Of a stretch of 64,000 bases of DNA, positions 7,744-17,490 are shown in pieces; the first letter of the stretch is position 1, and every line of letters begins with the position of its first letter. This stretch comes from Streptomyces spiralis (GTDB lineage: Bacteria > Actinomycetota > Actinomycetes > Streptomycetales > Streptomycetaceae), in the NCBI RefSeq assembly GCF_014654675.1, contig NZ_BNBC01000025.1:1-64000 (forward strand). The letters are read 5' to 3'. The notes beneath the pieces are model-generated. The model had not been told where the DNA came from, did not search any database, and worked only from the letters and a program-made list of their open reading frames with translations. The translations under genes and the position numbers were made by a program.

Positions 7744-9093
7744 TCACAGACCCGGAATCCGACCGTTGCGGAACAGGTCCAGGAAGATCTGGTGATCGGC
7801 ACGCGCCCGTGCGCCGTAGCCGTGCGCGAAGTCCACGAGCAGCGGTGCGAAGCCCGCCTCGTCGGCCGCGATCGCCGCGTCGATGGCCCGCTCGGTGGAG
7901 AACGGCACCAGGGACTCGCCCGAGGTGTCGTCCGCCGCCGCGTGCATGGTGGCGGTGGCCCGGCCGAGGTCGGCGACGACCTGCGCGATCTCCTCCGGGT
8001 CGTCGATGTCGCCCCAGTCCAGGTCGACCGCGTACGGCGACACCTCGGCGACCAGCTGCCCGGCGCCGTCCAGCTCGGTCCAGCCCAGCCACGGGTCGGC
8101 GTGCGCCTGCAGGGCGCGCTGGGAGATCACCGTGCGGTGGCCCTCGTGCTGGAAGTAGTCGCGGATCGCCGCGTCCGTGATGTGCCGGGAGACGGCCGGG
8201 GTCTGGGCCTGCTTGATGTAGATCACGACATCGTTCTCCAGGGCGTCGCTGTGGCCCTCGAGGAGGATGTTGTACGACGGCAGCCCGGCCGAGCCGATGC
8301 CGATGCCCCGGCGGCCGACCACGTCCTTCACGCGGTAGGAGTCCGGGCGGGCCAGGGAGGAGTCCGGCAGCGTCTCCAGATAGCCGTCGAAGGCGGCGAG
8401 CACCTTGTAGCGGGTGGCCGCGTCCAGCTCGATGGAGCCGCCGCCCGGCGCGAAGCGGCGCTCGAAGTCACGGATCTCCGTCATGGAGTCCAGCAGTCCG
8501 AACCGGGTCAGCGAGCGGGCGTCACGCAGCGCGTCCAGCAGCGGACCCTGCGCGGTGTCCAGGGTGAAGGGCGGCACCTCGTCGCTCTTGGCGCCGGTGG
8601 CCAGGGCGTGGACGCGCTCCCGGTAGGCGGCGGCGTAGACCGTCACCAGCTCGGTGATCTGGTCGTCGCTCAGGGCCTTGGCGTAGCCGATGAGGGCGAT
8701 GGAGGCGGCGAAGCGCTTGAGGTCCCAGGTGAAGGGGCCGACGTAGGCCTCGTCGAAGTCGTTGACGTTGAAGACCAGACGGCCGTTCGAATCCATGTAC
8801 GTGCCGAAGTTCTCCGCGTGCAGGTCGCCGTGGATCCACACCCGCGAGGTGCGCTCGTCCAGGTACGGCCCGCTGATCCCCCTCCCGCCGCCCCACCCGG
8901 CGTTCTCGCTGTCCAGGTCGTGGTAGAAGAGGCAGGCCGTGCCCCGGTAGAAGGCGAAGGCCGAGGCCGCCATCTTCCGGAACTTCACGCGGAACGCGGC
9001 CGGGTCGGCGGCCAGGAGCTCGCCGAAGGCGGTGTCGAAGACGGAGAGGATCTCCTCGCCGCGCTGCTCGTCGTTGAGCTGGGGGACCGACAT
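7744..9093 (-). CDS. DUF2252 family protein (kinase-like fold)
   Basis: A 449-aa cytoplasmic protein matching the DUF2252 pattern. The conserved block IHGDLHAENFGTY (about residues 87-99) followed by NVNDFDEA (109-116) resembles the HGDLHxxN and xDFD catalytic and metal loops of aminoglycoside-phosphotransferase-like kinases. Some relationship to that fold is likely, but the substrate is unknown. ATG 9093 has AGGAGG upstream (minus strand of about 9104-9109). The gene diverges from dnaE. Confidence 0.85.
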   Translation of the reverse strand: MSVPQLNDEQRGEEILSVFDTAFGELLAADPAAFRVKFRKMAASAFAFYRGTACLFYHDLDSENAGWGGGRGISGPYLDERTSRVWIHGDLHAENFGTYMDSNGRLVFNVNDFDEAYVGPFTWDLKRFAASIALIGYAKALSDDQITELVTVYAAAYRERVHALATGAKSDEVPPFTLDTAQGPLLDALRDARSLTRFGLLDSMTEIRDFERRFAPGGGSIELDAATRYKVLAAFDGYLETLPDSSLARPDSYRVKDVVGRRGIGIGSAGLPSYNILLEGHSDALENDVVIYIKQAQTPAVSRHITDAAIRDYFQHEGHRTVISQRALQAHADPWLGWTELDGAGQLVAEVSPYAVDLDWGDIDDPEEIAQVVADLGRATATMHAAADDTSGESLVPFSTERAIDAAIAADEAGFAPLLVDFAHGYGARARADHQIFLDLFRNGRIPGL

Positions 9094-9317
9094 CGCTGGG
9101 TGCCTCCTGGTACGGGTGGTACGAGACGTATGGACTGATCCTTCGCGGATCCTCCCTCACCCCAACGTCCGGCGGGGCGGGGGAGTGCCCGCGTTTCTCC
9201 TCGCACGAAGGTACGCGGCGGACGGCGCCGAGTGTCAGTGCCGGGGCATAGACTTCGACGCTGTCCCCCAGACTGTCCGCAGCCCGTCGCCCAGAGTTCT
9301 CCTTGGAGGCCGAAGCC

Positions 9318-12300
9318 GTGTCGAAGCCGCCGTTCACGCACCTGCACGTCCACACCCAGTACTCGCTGCTGGACGGTGCCGCGCGGCTGAAGGACATGTT
9401 CAACGCGTGCAACGAGATGGGCATGACGCACATCGCCATGTCCGACCACGGCAACCTCCACGGTGCGTACGACTTCTTCCACTCCGCGAAGAAGGCCGGA
9501 ATCACCCCGATCATCGGGATCGAGGCCTATGTCGCCCCGGAGTCCCGGCGCAACAAGCGCAAGATCCAGTGGGGCCAGCCGCACCAGAAGCGGGACGACG
9601 TCTCCGGTTCGGGTGGTTACACCCACAAGACGATGTGGGCCGTGAACAGCACCGGCCTGCACAACCTCTTCCGCCTCTCCTCGGACGCGTACGCCGAGGG
9701 CTGGCTGCAGAAGTGGCCCCGGATGGACAAGGAGACCATCGCCCAGTGGTCCGAGGGCATCGTCGCCTCCACCGGCTGCCCCTCGGGCGAGGTGCAGACC
9801 CGGCTGCGCCTCGGCCAGGAGGAGGAGGCCCTCAAGGCCGCCGCCGACTACCAGGACATCTTCGGCAAGGACAGGTACTTCCTGGAGCTGATGGACCACG
9901 GCATCGAGATCGAGCACCGGGTCCGTCAGGGCCTCCTCGACATCGGCAAGAAGCTCGGCATCCCCCCGCTGGTCACCAACGACTCCCACTACACGTACGC
10001 GCACGAGGCGGGCGCCCATGACGCCCTGCTGTGCATCCAGACCGGCAAGAACCTCTCCGACCCGGACCGCTTCAAGTTCGACGGCACCGGCTACTACCTG
10101 AAGTCCACGGACGAGATGTACGCCATCGACTCCTCGGACGCCTGGCAGGAGGGCTGCGCCAACACGCTCCTCGTCGCCGAGATGGTCGACACCACCGGCA
10201 TGTTCGAGAAGCGCGACCTCATGCCCAAGTTCGACATCCCCGAGGGCTACACCGAGGTCACCTGGTTCAAGGAGGAGGTCCGCCGCGGCATGGAGCGCCG
10301 CTACCCGGGCGGCATTCCCGAGGACCGCCAGAAGCAGGCCGACTACGAGATGGACGTCATCATCTCGATGGGCTTCCCCGGCTACTTCCTCGTGGTCGCC
10401 GACTTCATCATGTGGGCCAAGAACAACGGCATCGCGGTCGGCCCCGGCCGTGGCTCGGCCGCCGGTTCGATCGTCGCCTACGCCATGGGCATCACCGACC
10501 TCGACCCCATCCCGCACGGCCTGATCTTCGAGCGCTTCCTCAACCCCGAGCGCATCTCCATGCCCGACGTCGACATCGACTTCGACGAGCGTCGGCGCGT
10601 CGAGGTGATCAGGTACGTGACCGAGAAGTACGGCGCCGACAAGGTCGCCATGATCGGCACCTACGGCACCATCAAGGCCAAGAACGCGATCAAGGACTCC
10701 GCGCGCGTGCTCGGCTACCCGTACGCGATGGGCGACCGGATCACCAAGGCCATGCCCGCCGACGTCCTCGGCAAGGGCATCCCGCTGTCCGGCATCACCG
10801 ACCCCGAGCACCCCCGGTACTCGGAGGCCGGCGAGGTCCGCGGGATGTACGAGAACGAGCCGGACGTGAAGAAGGTCATCGACACCGCGCGCGGCGTGGA
10901 GGGCCTGGTGCGGCAGATGGGCGTGCACGCGGCCGGCGTGATCATGTCCAGCGAGACCATCACCGAGCACGTCCCGGTCTGGGTCAGGCACACCGACGGC
11001 GTGACGATCACGCAGTGGGACTACCCGAGCTGTGAGTCGCTCGGCCTGCTGAAGATGGACTTCCTCGGCCTGCGCAACCTCACGATCATGGACGACGCCG
11101 TCAAGATGGTGAAGTCCAACAAGGGGATCGACATCGATCTCCTCAGCCTGCCGCTGGACGACCCCACGACCTTCGATCTCCTCCAGCGCGGCGACACCCT
11201 CGGCGTCTTCCAGTTCGACGGCGGACCCATGCGCTCCCTGCTGCGCCTGATGAAGCCCGACAACTTCGAGGACATCTCCGCCGTCTCGGCCCTGTACCGG
11301 CCGGGCCCGATGGGCATGAACTCCCACACCAACTACGCGCTGCGCAAGAACGGCCAGCAGGAGATCACGCCGATCCACCCCGAGCTGGAGGCACCGCTCA
11401 AGGAGGTCCTGGACGTCACCTACGGCCTGATCGTCTACCAGGAGCAGGTGCAGAAGGCCGCCCAGATCATCGCCGGCTACTCGCTCGGCGAGGCCGACAT
11501 CCTCCGCCGCGTGATGGGCAAGAAGAAGCCCGAGGAACTGGCGAAGAACTTCACCATCTTCCAGGAGGGCGCGCGCAAGAACGGCTACAGCGACGAGGCC
11601 ATCCAGGCCCTGTGGGACGTGCTGGTCCCCTTCGCCGGCTACGCCTTCAACAAGGCCCACTCCGCCGCGTACGGCCTGGTCTCGTACTGGACGGCCTACC
11701 TCAAGGCCAACCACCCCGCCGAGTACATGGCCGCCCTGCTGACCTCCGTCAAGGACGACAAGGACAAGTCGGCGATCTATCTCAACGAGTGCCGCCGCAT
11801 GGGCATCCGGGTGCTCCCGCCGAACGTCAACGAGTCCGAGTCGAACTTCGCCGCCCAGGGCGACGACGTGATCCTCTTCGGCCTCTCCGCCGTGCGCAAC
11901 GTCGGCACCAACGTCGTCGAGTCGATCATCAAGTGCCGCAAGGCCAAGGGGAAGTACGCCTCCTTCCCCGACTACCTCGACAAGGTCGAGGCCGTGGTCT
12001 GCAACAAGCGCACCACCGAGTCGCTGATCAAGGCCGGCGCCTTCGACACCATGGGCCACACCCGCAAGGGCCTCACCGCGCAGTACGAGCCGATGATCGA
12101 CAACGTGGTCGCGGTCAAGCGCAAGGAGGCCGAGGGCCAGTTCGACCTCTTCGGCGGGATGGGGGAGGAGACCAGCAGCGAGCCCGGCTTCGGACTCGAC
12201 GTGGAGTTCTCCGCCGACGAGTGGGACAAGACCTACCTGCTCGCCCAGGAGCGGGAGATGCTCGGCCTGTACGTCTCCGACCACCCGCTCTTCGGTCTGG

Positions 12301-12857
12301 AGCACGTGCTCGCCGACAAGGCCGACGCCGGCATCGCCCAGCTCACCGGCGGCGAGCACGCCGACGGCGCGGTCGTCACCATCGGCGGCATCATCTCCGG
12401 CCTGCAGCGCAAGATGACCAAGCAGGGCAACGCCTGGGCGATCGCCACCGTCGAGGACCTGGCCGGCTCCATCGAGTGCATGTTCTTCCCGGCGACCTAC
12501 CAGCTGGTGTCCACCCAACTCGTCGAGGACGCGGTCGTGTTCGTCAAGGGCCGCCTCGACAAGCGCGAGGACGTGCCCCGGCTGGTCGCGATGGAGCTGA
12601 TGGTCCCCGACCTGTCCAACGCGGGCAGCAACGCGCCGGTGATCCTCACCATCCCCGCCCTGAAGGTGACCCCGCCGATGGTCAGCCGCCTCGGCGAGAT
12701 CCTCAGCCACCACAAGGGCGACAGCGAGGTGCGGATCAAGCTCCAGGGCCCGCGCAAGACGACGGTCCTGCGCCTGGACCGCCACCGGGTGAAGCCCGAC
12801 CCGGCCCTCTTCGGCGACCTGAAGGTCCTCCTCGGCCCGTCCTGCCTGGCGGGCTGA
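9318..12857 (+). CDS. dnaE: DNA polymerase III alpha subunit
   Basis: Replicative polymerase of 1179 aa. The N-terminal PHP domain begins at once with THLHVHTQYSLLDG (His8, His10, His12). The catalytic aspartates of the C-family palm appear in PDVDIDFDERRR (Asp419 and Asp421). The OB-fold domain near residues 1000-1080 reads VVTIGGIISGLQRKMTKQGN. Length and order match DnaE1-type enzymes. GTG 9318 is chosen because GGAGG at 9305-9309 is 8 nt upstream. A TAGACT hexamer at 9249-9254 is a candidate -10. It ends before a bidirectional hairpin at 12938-12972. Confidence 0.97.
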   Translation: MSKPPFTHLHVHTQYSLLDGAARLKDMFNACNEMGMTHIAMSDHGNLHGAYDFFHSAKKAGITPIIGIEAYVAPESRRNKRKIQWGQPHQKRDDVSGSGGYTHKTMWAVNSTGLHNLFRLSSDAYAEGWLQKWPRMDKETIAQWSEGIVASTGCPSGEVQTRLRLGQEEEALKAAADYQDIFGKDRYFLELMDHGIEIEHRVRQGLLDIGKKLGIPPLVTNDSHYTYAHEAGAHDALLCIQTGKNLSDPDRFKFDGTGYYLKSTDEMYAIDSSDAWQEGCANTLLVAEMVDTTGMFEKRDLMPKFDIPEGYTEVTWFKEEVRRGMERRYPGGIPEDRQKQADYEMDVIISMGFPGYFLVVADFIMWAKNNGIAVGPGRGSAAGSIVAYAMGITDLDPIPHGLIFERFLNPERISMPDVDIDFDERRRVEVIRYVTEKYGADKVAMIGTYGTIKAKNAIKDSARVLGYPYAMGDRITKAMPADVLGKGIPLSGITDPEHPRYSEAGEVRGMYENEPDVKKVIDTARGVEGLVRQMGVHAAGVIMSSETITEHVPVWVRHTDGVTITQWDYPSCESLGLLKMDFLGLRNLTIMDDAVKMVKSNKGIDIDLLSLPLDDPTTFDLLQRGDTLGVFQFDGGPMRSLLRLMKPDNFEDISAVSALYRPGPMGMNSHTNYALRKNGQQEITPIHPELEAPLKEVLDVTYGLIVYQEQVQKAAQIIAGYSLGEADILRRVMGKKKPEELAKNFTIFQEGARKNGYSDEAIQALWDVLVPFAGYAFNKAHSAAYGLVSYWTAYLKANHPAEYMAALLTSVKDDKDKSAIYLNECRRMGIRVLPPNVNESESNFAAQGDDVILFGLSAVRNVGTNVVESIIKCRKAKGKYASFPDYLDKVEAVVCNKRTTESLIKAGAFDTMGHTRKGLTAQYEPMIDNVVAVKRKEAEGQFDLFGGMGEETSSEPGFGLDVEFSADEWDKTYLLAQEREMLGLYVSDHPLFGLEHVLADKADAGIAQLTGGEHADGAVVTIGGIISGLQRKMTKQGNAWAIATVEDLAGSIECMFFPATYQLVSTQLVEDAVVFVKGRLDKREDVPRLVAMELMVPDLSNAGSNAPVILTIPALKVTPPMVSRLGEILSHHKGDSEVRIKLQGPRKTTVLRLDRHRVKPDPALFGDLKVLLGPSCLAG

Positions 12858-12932
12858 GGCCTGACAACCGGCGTTCCCTTACGGGCGAGTGAGCCGAAGG
12901 GGCTGGAGCGCCCGGAGGTGAACCGAGCCACC

Positions 12933-12972
12933 AAAAAAGAGGGCGTACCCGTGCGCATCGGGTACGCCCTCT
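12933..12972 (-). terminator. Strong hairpin terminator between dnaE and the 57-aa protein gene
   Basis: A 13-bp stem (AGAGGGCGTACCC at 12938-12950 with its complement at 12960-12972) closes a 9-nt loop. On the minus strand the stem is followed by six T, a classic intrinsic terminator for the small gene at 13020-13193. It may also stop dnaE transcription from the other side. Confidence 0.88.
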
Positions 12973-13019
12973 CTTCGTTACCAGGTTCAGGGCTCAGTCA
13001 ACAGCCCGGACGCCGGGCC

Positions 13020-13193
13020 TCAGTTGTGGCCGAAGCGCTTCTGACGGCCCTTGCGGGACATGTCCGTCGGATTGACCTGCGGGGCGTGGTGCTCGGGCTG
13101 CGACTCCGTCAGGGAGTGCTCCGTCTCCTGCGGGCCGTTCGCGGCCACGGACGCCTTCTGCCGGCTGCGGTCCTGCTTGCGGTTCTTGGCCAT
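13020..13193 (-). CDS. Small basic protein of 57 aa, unknown function
   Basis: The frame encodes 57 residues beginning MAKNRKQDRSRQK and ending GRQKRFGHN. It is strongly basic at both ends with a Pro/His/Glu-rich middle, and has no membrane segment or signal peptide. Expression signals are strong: AGGAGG lies 9 nt before ATG 13193 and a T-tailed hairpin follows the stop. I recall similar short MAKNRKxxR...FGHN proteins across Streptomyces, none with a known role. Its charge suggests nucleic acid or ribosome association; that is inference only. Confidence 0.8.
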   Translation of the reverse strand: MAKNRKQDRSRQKASVAANGPQETEHSLTESQPEHHAPQVNPTDMSRKGRQKRFGHN

Positions 13194-13454
13194 GGTGATC
13201 AGCCTCCTGTGGGGGATCTAGGGGCCAGGGCCGGGACCAGATTCACATATGCTGACAATGAACGCATGTCGGATAATTACCGTACGTAACAAGGGGCATC
13301 GGGCCCCGAGCCCTCGAAACGCCACGCCGAAGATCGAGTTCGGGCCGTTAACCCTGGCGCGGTCGGGCAGACTCGAACCAAGCCCGAACCAAACCCAAGG
13401 CAAACCCCGAAGATCCAAGCCCGAAGCAACCTCCCCGGAAAGAGGGTGGAACGC

Positions 13455-14669
13455 GTGGACCGCTGCATCGTCCTGGTGGACGCCGGGTATCTGCTGGGGG
13501 CCGCCGCGAGCCTCCTCGCCGGGGAGCCGTCGCGGTCCCGGATCACCGTCGACCACACCGCGCTCATCCAGGGCCTGCGCGAACAGGCCGAGTCCGACAC
13601 CGAGCGCCCGCTGCTGCGCATCTACTGGTTCGACGGCGCCCCCGACCGCGTCCCGCAGCCCGAGCACCGCAGGCTCCGCGTGATGCCCCGGGTGACCGTC
13701 CGGCTGGGCGCGCTGACCCGCAGCGACGGCCGCTGGGCGCAGAAGGGCGTGGACGCCGCGATGCACGCCGAACTGACCGAGCTGGCCCGCAACCGCGCCT
13801 GCTCCGACGTCGTCCTCGTCACCGGCGACGGCGACCTGCTGCCCGGCATGATGGCCGCCAAGGAGCACGGTGTCGCCGTCCATCTGTGGGCCGTCCAGGC
13901 CGCCGACGGCGACTACAACCAGTCCGAGGACCTGGTCGCCGAGGCCGACGAGCGGCGCGTCCTGGACCGCACGTGGATCACCAAGGCCGTACAGGCCAAG
14001 GAGTTCGGCGGCATCTGCGCGCCGCCGCCCGCGCCCCGCCCCGAGATCGCCGCGATCCTCTCCGCGCCGCTGCCCGAGTCCTCCCTGTCCCAGGCCGCCG
14101 AGCGCCCCGCCGAGGAGCGTCCGCACCCGGCCGCCGCGGGCGTGCGGGGCGGCACCGAGGAGCGGATGCCCGCCAAGGGCGTCCCCACCCCCAAGGACCT
14201 CGCCGCTCTGCGCGCCCCCGGCGCCCATCCCGCCCAGCACCCCACCACCGCCACCCTGCGCTGGTCCTCCGACAAGGGCTGGGTCGACCGTTCCGGCGTG
14301 GCCGCCGAGCCACCCGAGGCCGCCTCCATGCCGACCCTCGCCCAGCTGACCACGGCCGAGCAGCGGTGGGCGGACCGGGAGGAGGACATCACGACCGTCG
14401 GCGGTGACCCGTACGAGGTCGGGCAGGTCTTCGCGCGGCGCTGGGTGGAGCGGCTGGGCGACCCGAGCCATCTGCAGAAGCTGTCGTCGATGTACCCGCG
14501 CGTCCCGCACCGCATCGACGGCGAGCTGCTGCGCTACGCCGCCCGGTTCGGGCTGCTCGCGCACAAGGACGACCAGATCGACGAGCACGACCGGTACGCC
14601 ATCCGGGCCGGCTTCTGGCGGGAGATCGACGTACGCACCGGCACCGAGCACGCCCCGGCGGGCGACTGA
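13455..14669 (+). CDS. NYN-domain (PIN-like) nuclease family protein
   Basis: A 404-aa protein whose first 160 residues match the NYN fold of predicted RNases: CIVLVDAGYLL (Asp9), YWFDGAP, KGVDAAMHAELTEL and DVVLVTGDGDLLPG supply the acidic metal-binding cluster. A proline-rich linker (about 185-300) leads to a C-terminal domain with RVPHRIDGELLRYAARFGLL, which resembles OST-HTH/winged-helix tails on such nucleases. GTG 13455 has GAGGG 8 nt upstream; GTG 13446 is also in frame. The 260-bp upstream gap is unusually AT-rich near 13240-13290 and probably holds divergent promoters. Substrate unknown. Confidence 0.8.
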   Translation: MDRCIVLVDAGYLLGAAASLLAGEPSRSRITVDHTALIQGLREQAESDTERPLLRIYWFDGAPDRVPQPEHRRLRVMPRVTVRLGALTRSDGRWAQKGVDAAMHAELTELARNRACSDVVLVTGDGDLLPGMMAAKEHGVAVHLWAVQAADGDYNQSEDLVAEADERRVLDRTWITKAVQAKEFGGICAPPPAPRPEIAAILSAPLPESSLSQAAERPAEERPHPAAAGVRGGTEERMPAKGVPTPKDLAALRAPGAHPAQHPTTATLRWSSDKGWVDRSGVAAEPPEAASMPTLAQLTTAEQRWADREEDITTVGGDPYEVGQVFARRWVERLGDPSHLQKLSSMYPRVPHRIDGELLRYAARFGLLAHKDDQIDEHDRYAIRAGFWREIDVRTGTEHAPAGD

Positions 14670-14771
14670 GCGGGCGACCGGGCCCCGGAACGGCGGTGGT
14701 TGGTCGCGGACGGACGCGACGGAGGAACCGGGAGAGGTCGCCCCAAGGGCGAGTAAAGCCCACGGACCCCG

Positions 14772-14777
14772 TAGTCT
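14772..14777 (+). promoter_or_regulatory. -10 element TAGTCT for leaderless ABC ATPase gene
   Basis: TAGTCT ends 8 nt before GTG 14786, which predicts a leaderless transcript. Confidence 0.5.
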
Positions 14778-14785
14778 CGTCCTTT

Positions 14786-15805
14786 GTGAGTACGCGCGCG
14801 GCACAGGCACTTCGGCACGGGGACGACGTCGTGTGCGCGGTGCGCGGACTGACCAAGACCTACCCGGCGGCCCGCGGTCGGCGCGGCACCCCCGGCACGC
14901 CCGAGGTGCGCGCCACCGACGACGTCGCACTCGACGTCCGGCGCGGCGAGATCTTCGGGCTGCTCGGCCCGAACGGCGCCGGCAAGTCCACCCTGGTCCG
15001 GCAGCTGACCGGCCTGATGCGCCCCGACCGCGGCACCGTCGAGATCCTCGGCCACGACATCGTGGCGCACCCCGAGCGGGCCGCGCGGATCCTCGCCTAC
15101 CTCGGGCAGGAGTCCACCGCCCTCGACGAGCTGACCGTCTCGCTGGCCGCCGAGACCACCGGGCGGCTGCGCGGCCTGGACGTCCGGCGGGCGCGGGCCG
15201 AGCGGGACGCCGTCCTGGACGAACTGGGCCTCGCACCGATCGCCGGCCGCCCGCTGAAGAAGCTCTCCGGCGGCCAGCGGCGGCTCGCCTGCTTCGCCGC
15301 CGCGCTGGTCGGCGAGCGCCCCCTGCTCGTGCTGGACGAGCCGACCACCGGCATGGACCCGGTGGCCCGGCGGGCGGTGTGGTCCGCCGTGGACCGGCGG
15401 CGCGCCGAGTACGGCACCACCGTGCTGCTGGTCACCCACAACGTCATCGAGGCCGAGACGGTCCTCGACCGGGTCGCCGTCCTGGACCGCGGGCGGGTCA
15501 TCGCCTGCGACACCCCGGCGGGGCTCAAGGAACGGGTCTCCGGTGAGGTACGGGTCGAACTGGTGTGGCGGGACAGGGCACCCCTGGAGGTGCCGGAGGT
15601 CGCCGCGCTGCGGGACCGGGCCGCGGAGTCCGGGCGCCGCTGGACGCTGCGGCTCGCCCCCGAGGAGGCCCGCGCCGCCGTCGCCACGGTCACCGGTGGT
15701 GCCGCCTTCGCCGCGCTGGACGACTTCACCCTCGCCACGCCCAGCCTGGAGGACGTCTATCTGGCGCTGGGCGGCGCCGCCCGGCAGGGGCTGGTGAAGG
15801 CGTGA
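14786..15805 (+). CDS. ABC transporter ATP-binding protein (exporter type)
   Basis: The ATPase subunit of 339 aa has Walker A GPNGAGKST (residues 61-69), signature LSGGQ (160-164), Walker B LLVLDEPT and the switch histidine in LLVTHN. The C-terminal 90 residues form the DUF4162-like tail of DrrA/CcmA-type exporters. GTG 14786 is supported by a TAGTCT hexamer 8 nt upstream. The stop overlaps a GTG that could start the permease, so the two genes form a transport operon. The substrate is unknown; the type often exports drugs or lipids. Confidence 0.9.
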   Translation: MSTRAAQALRHGDDVVCAVRGLTKTYPAARGRRGTPGTPEVRATDDVALDVRRGEIFGLLGPNGAGKSTLVRQLTGLMRPDRGTVEILGHDIVAHPERAARILAYLGQESTALDELTVSLAAETTGRLRGLDVRRARAERDAVLDELGLAPIAGRPLKKLSGGQRRLACFAAALVGERPLLVLDEPTTGMDPVARRAVWSAVDRRRAEYGTTVLLVTHNVIEAETVLDRVAVLDRGRVIACDTPAGLKERVSGEVRVELVWRDRAPLEVPEVAALRDRAAESGRRWTLRLAPEEARAAVATVTGGAAFAALDDFTLATPSLEDVYLALGGAARQGLVKA

Positions 15806-15855
15806 GCGGCACTGGACTACGCCCTGGCGGCCGTAGGGAAGAGGAGCAGTTCGAC

Positions 15856-16704
15856 GTGAGTGTCGTATCCGCCGACGCGCCGGCCGGCACGACTCCCGTG
15901 CAGGACGGCGCGACGGTCGTGCAGGACGGTGGCGCCGGCCGGGCCGCGGCCGTCGGCCTCGGGCCGCGGGCGCGGCTGTGGCCGTCCCTGGCGGCCGTGT
16001 ACCGGGCCCAGCTGTCCCGGGCGCGGGTGGCGCGCATCCCGCTGCTGTTCGTGGCGACCTTCCAGTCCGTCGGCATCATGATCATGATGCGGGGCGTGGT
16101 CAGCGGCGGCGGTGAGGCCCGGTCCGTGGTGGCCGGCGCGTCGATCGTCGTCGTCGCCTACGTCGCCCTGAACCTGCTCGCCCAGTACTTCGGCCAGCTG
16201 CGGGCCAGTGGCGGGCTCGACCACTACGCGACGCTGCCGGTGCCGCCGGCGGCCGTGGTGCTGGGGGCGGCGGCCGCGTACGCGTCCTTCACCGTGCCCG
16301 GCACGCTGATCACCGCGGTCTTCGGCTGCCTGCTGTTCGGACTGCCGCTGGGCAATCTGTGGGTGCTGTTGGCGGTGATCCCGCTCGCGGGCGCCGCGCT
16401 CTCCGGGCTGGGCGCCGCCTGCGGGCTGCTCGCGCCGCGGCCGGAGCATGCCACCCTGCTCGGTCAGCTGGGCATGTCGGCGGCCCTGCTGCTGGGCGTG
16501 CTGCCGCCCGACCACATGCCGGGGGTCGTACGGCTCGCCCGCGATCTGCTGCCGTCGACGTACGGCGTGGAGGCGTACGCGCGCACCTTCGCGGCCCGGC
16601 CCGACTGGGTGTACGTGGGCGTGGACATGGCCGTGTGCGCCGCGGTCGGGGTGGTTTCGCTGGCTGTGGCCACCTGGGCGTATCGCCGGGCGGCCGTCCG
16701 GTGA
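15856..16704 (+). CDS. ABC-2 type transporter permease
   Basis: The membrane partner of the preceding ATPase, 282 aa from GTG 15856, has about six hydrophobic segments between residues 60 and 280, in the layout of ABC-2 permeases. GTG 15856 is chosen because GAAGAGGAG at 15839-15847 lies 8 nt upstream. A second candidate, GTG 15802, overlaps the ATPase stop as GTGA and would add 18 residues; coupling makes it possible. A conserved LPSTYGVEAYARTF stretch precedes the last helix. Substrate unknown. Confidence 0.82.
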   Translation: MSVVSADAPAGTTPVQDGATVVQDGGAGRAAAVGLGPRARLWPSLAAVYRAQLSRARVARIPLLFVATFQSVGIMIMMRGVVSGGGEARSVVAGASIVVVAYVALNLLAQYFGQLRASGGLDHYATLPVPPAAVVLGAAAAYASFTVPGTLITAVFGCLLFGLPLGNLWVLLAVIPLAGAALSGLGAACGLLAPRPEHATLLGQLGMSAALLLGVLPPDHMPGVVRLARDLLPSTYGVEAYARTFAARPDWVYVGVDMAVCAAVGVVSLAVATWAYRRAAVR

Positions 16705-16726
16705 CGCGGCTGACAGACTCACCTGG

Positions 16727-16732
16727 CACGAT
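16727..16732 (+). promoter_or_regulatory. -10-like CACGAT for leaderless DUF2567 gene
   Basis: CACGAT ends 6 nt before GTG 16739, which gives an independent start after the ABC operon. Confidence 0.4.
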
Positions 16733-16738
16733 GACAGG

Positions 16739-17434
16739 GTGACCTCACCGTTGACTCCACCGACACCGCCGCACCGGCGGCCCGCACAGTCCTCCCGGTC
16801 CGGCGAGGCCGAGCGGCAGCCCTGGCAGCTGCCCGCCTCGGGAACCGACGTGACCGGACTGACCGGAGCGACGGGAACCGCGTACGGACCGGACGGACAG
16901 GACGGCCCCGGGATGAAGACCGAAGTCCGGGAGGGCGCCGTGATCACGGTGGCCGTGGCGCTCGGCGGTGTGCTGATGGGCCTGCTGTGGCTGTGGCTGG
17001 CGCCGCGCGTGCCGCTGGTCGGGGACGTCACCGGGAACACCTGGGTGGTCTACCTCAAGGACTCCGAGGGGGAGCAGGCGGTCGGCGTGGACGGAACGTT
17101 CACGCTGCTGGCGCTGGCCTTCGGCGTGCTCAGCGCGGTGGCCGTCTTCCTCGTGCGGCGGCGAGGGGGTGTGCCGCTGGTGGTGGCACTGTGCGTCGGA
17201 AGCTTGCTCGGAGCGGTACTGGCGTGGCGGCTGGGGGTGTGGCTCGGGCCCCAGCAGGATGTGATCGCTCACGCGCAGGCCGTGGGGAAGGGGGTGACGT
17301 TCCCGGCGCCGCTGAAGCTGGGGGCGAAGGGGGCGTTGCTGGCCTGGCCGTTGGCCGCGCTGGTGGTGCATCTCGGGATCACGGCGCTGTTCGGGCCGCG
17401 GGATCCGGAGGGGTACGACTCCGTCTCCGCGTAG
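16739..17434 (+). CDS. DUF2567-type membrane protein
   Basis: A 231-aa protein with a Pro/Gly-rich, probably disordered cytoplasmic N-terminus (about residues 1-60) and four hydrophobic segments (about 63-85, 113-135, 140-165 and 195-215). A polar loop with the motif TGNTWVVYLKDSEGEQAVGVDGTF lies between the first two. The architecture fits the actinobacterial DUF2567 family, which has no known function. GTG 16739 is chosen because of the CACGAT hexamer upstream and the absence of a Shine-Dalgarno. Convergent with ybaK. Confidence 0.7.
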   Translation: MTSPLTPPTPPHRRPAQSSRSGEAERQPWQLPASGTDVTGLTGATGTAYGPDGQDGPGMKTEVREGAVITVAVALGGVLMGLLWLWLAPRVPLVGDVTGNTWVVYLKDSEGEQAVGVDGTFTLLALAFGVLSAVAVFLVRRRGGVPLVVALCVGSLLGAVLAWRLGVWLGPQQDVIAHAQAVGKGVTFPAPLKLGAKGALLAWPLAALVVHLGITALFGPRDPEGYDSVSA

Positions 17435-17490
17435 GTTTTCGACACCGCGCGGCTGCGGGCAGCGGCACCCCTCGAGCGGGGCCGGCCGGG

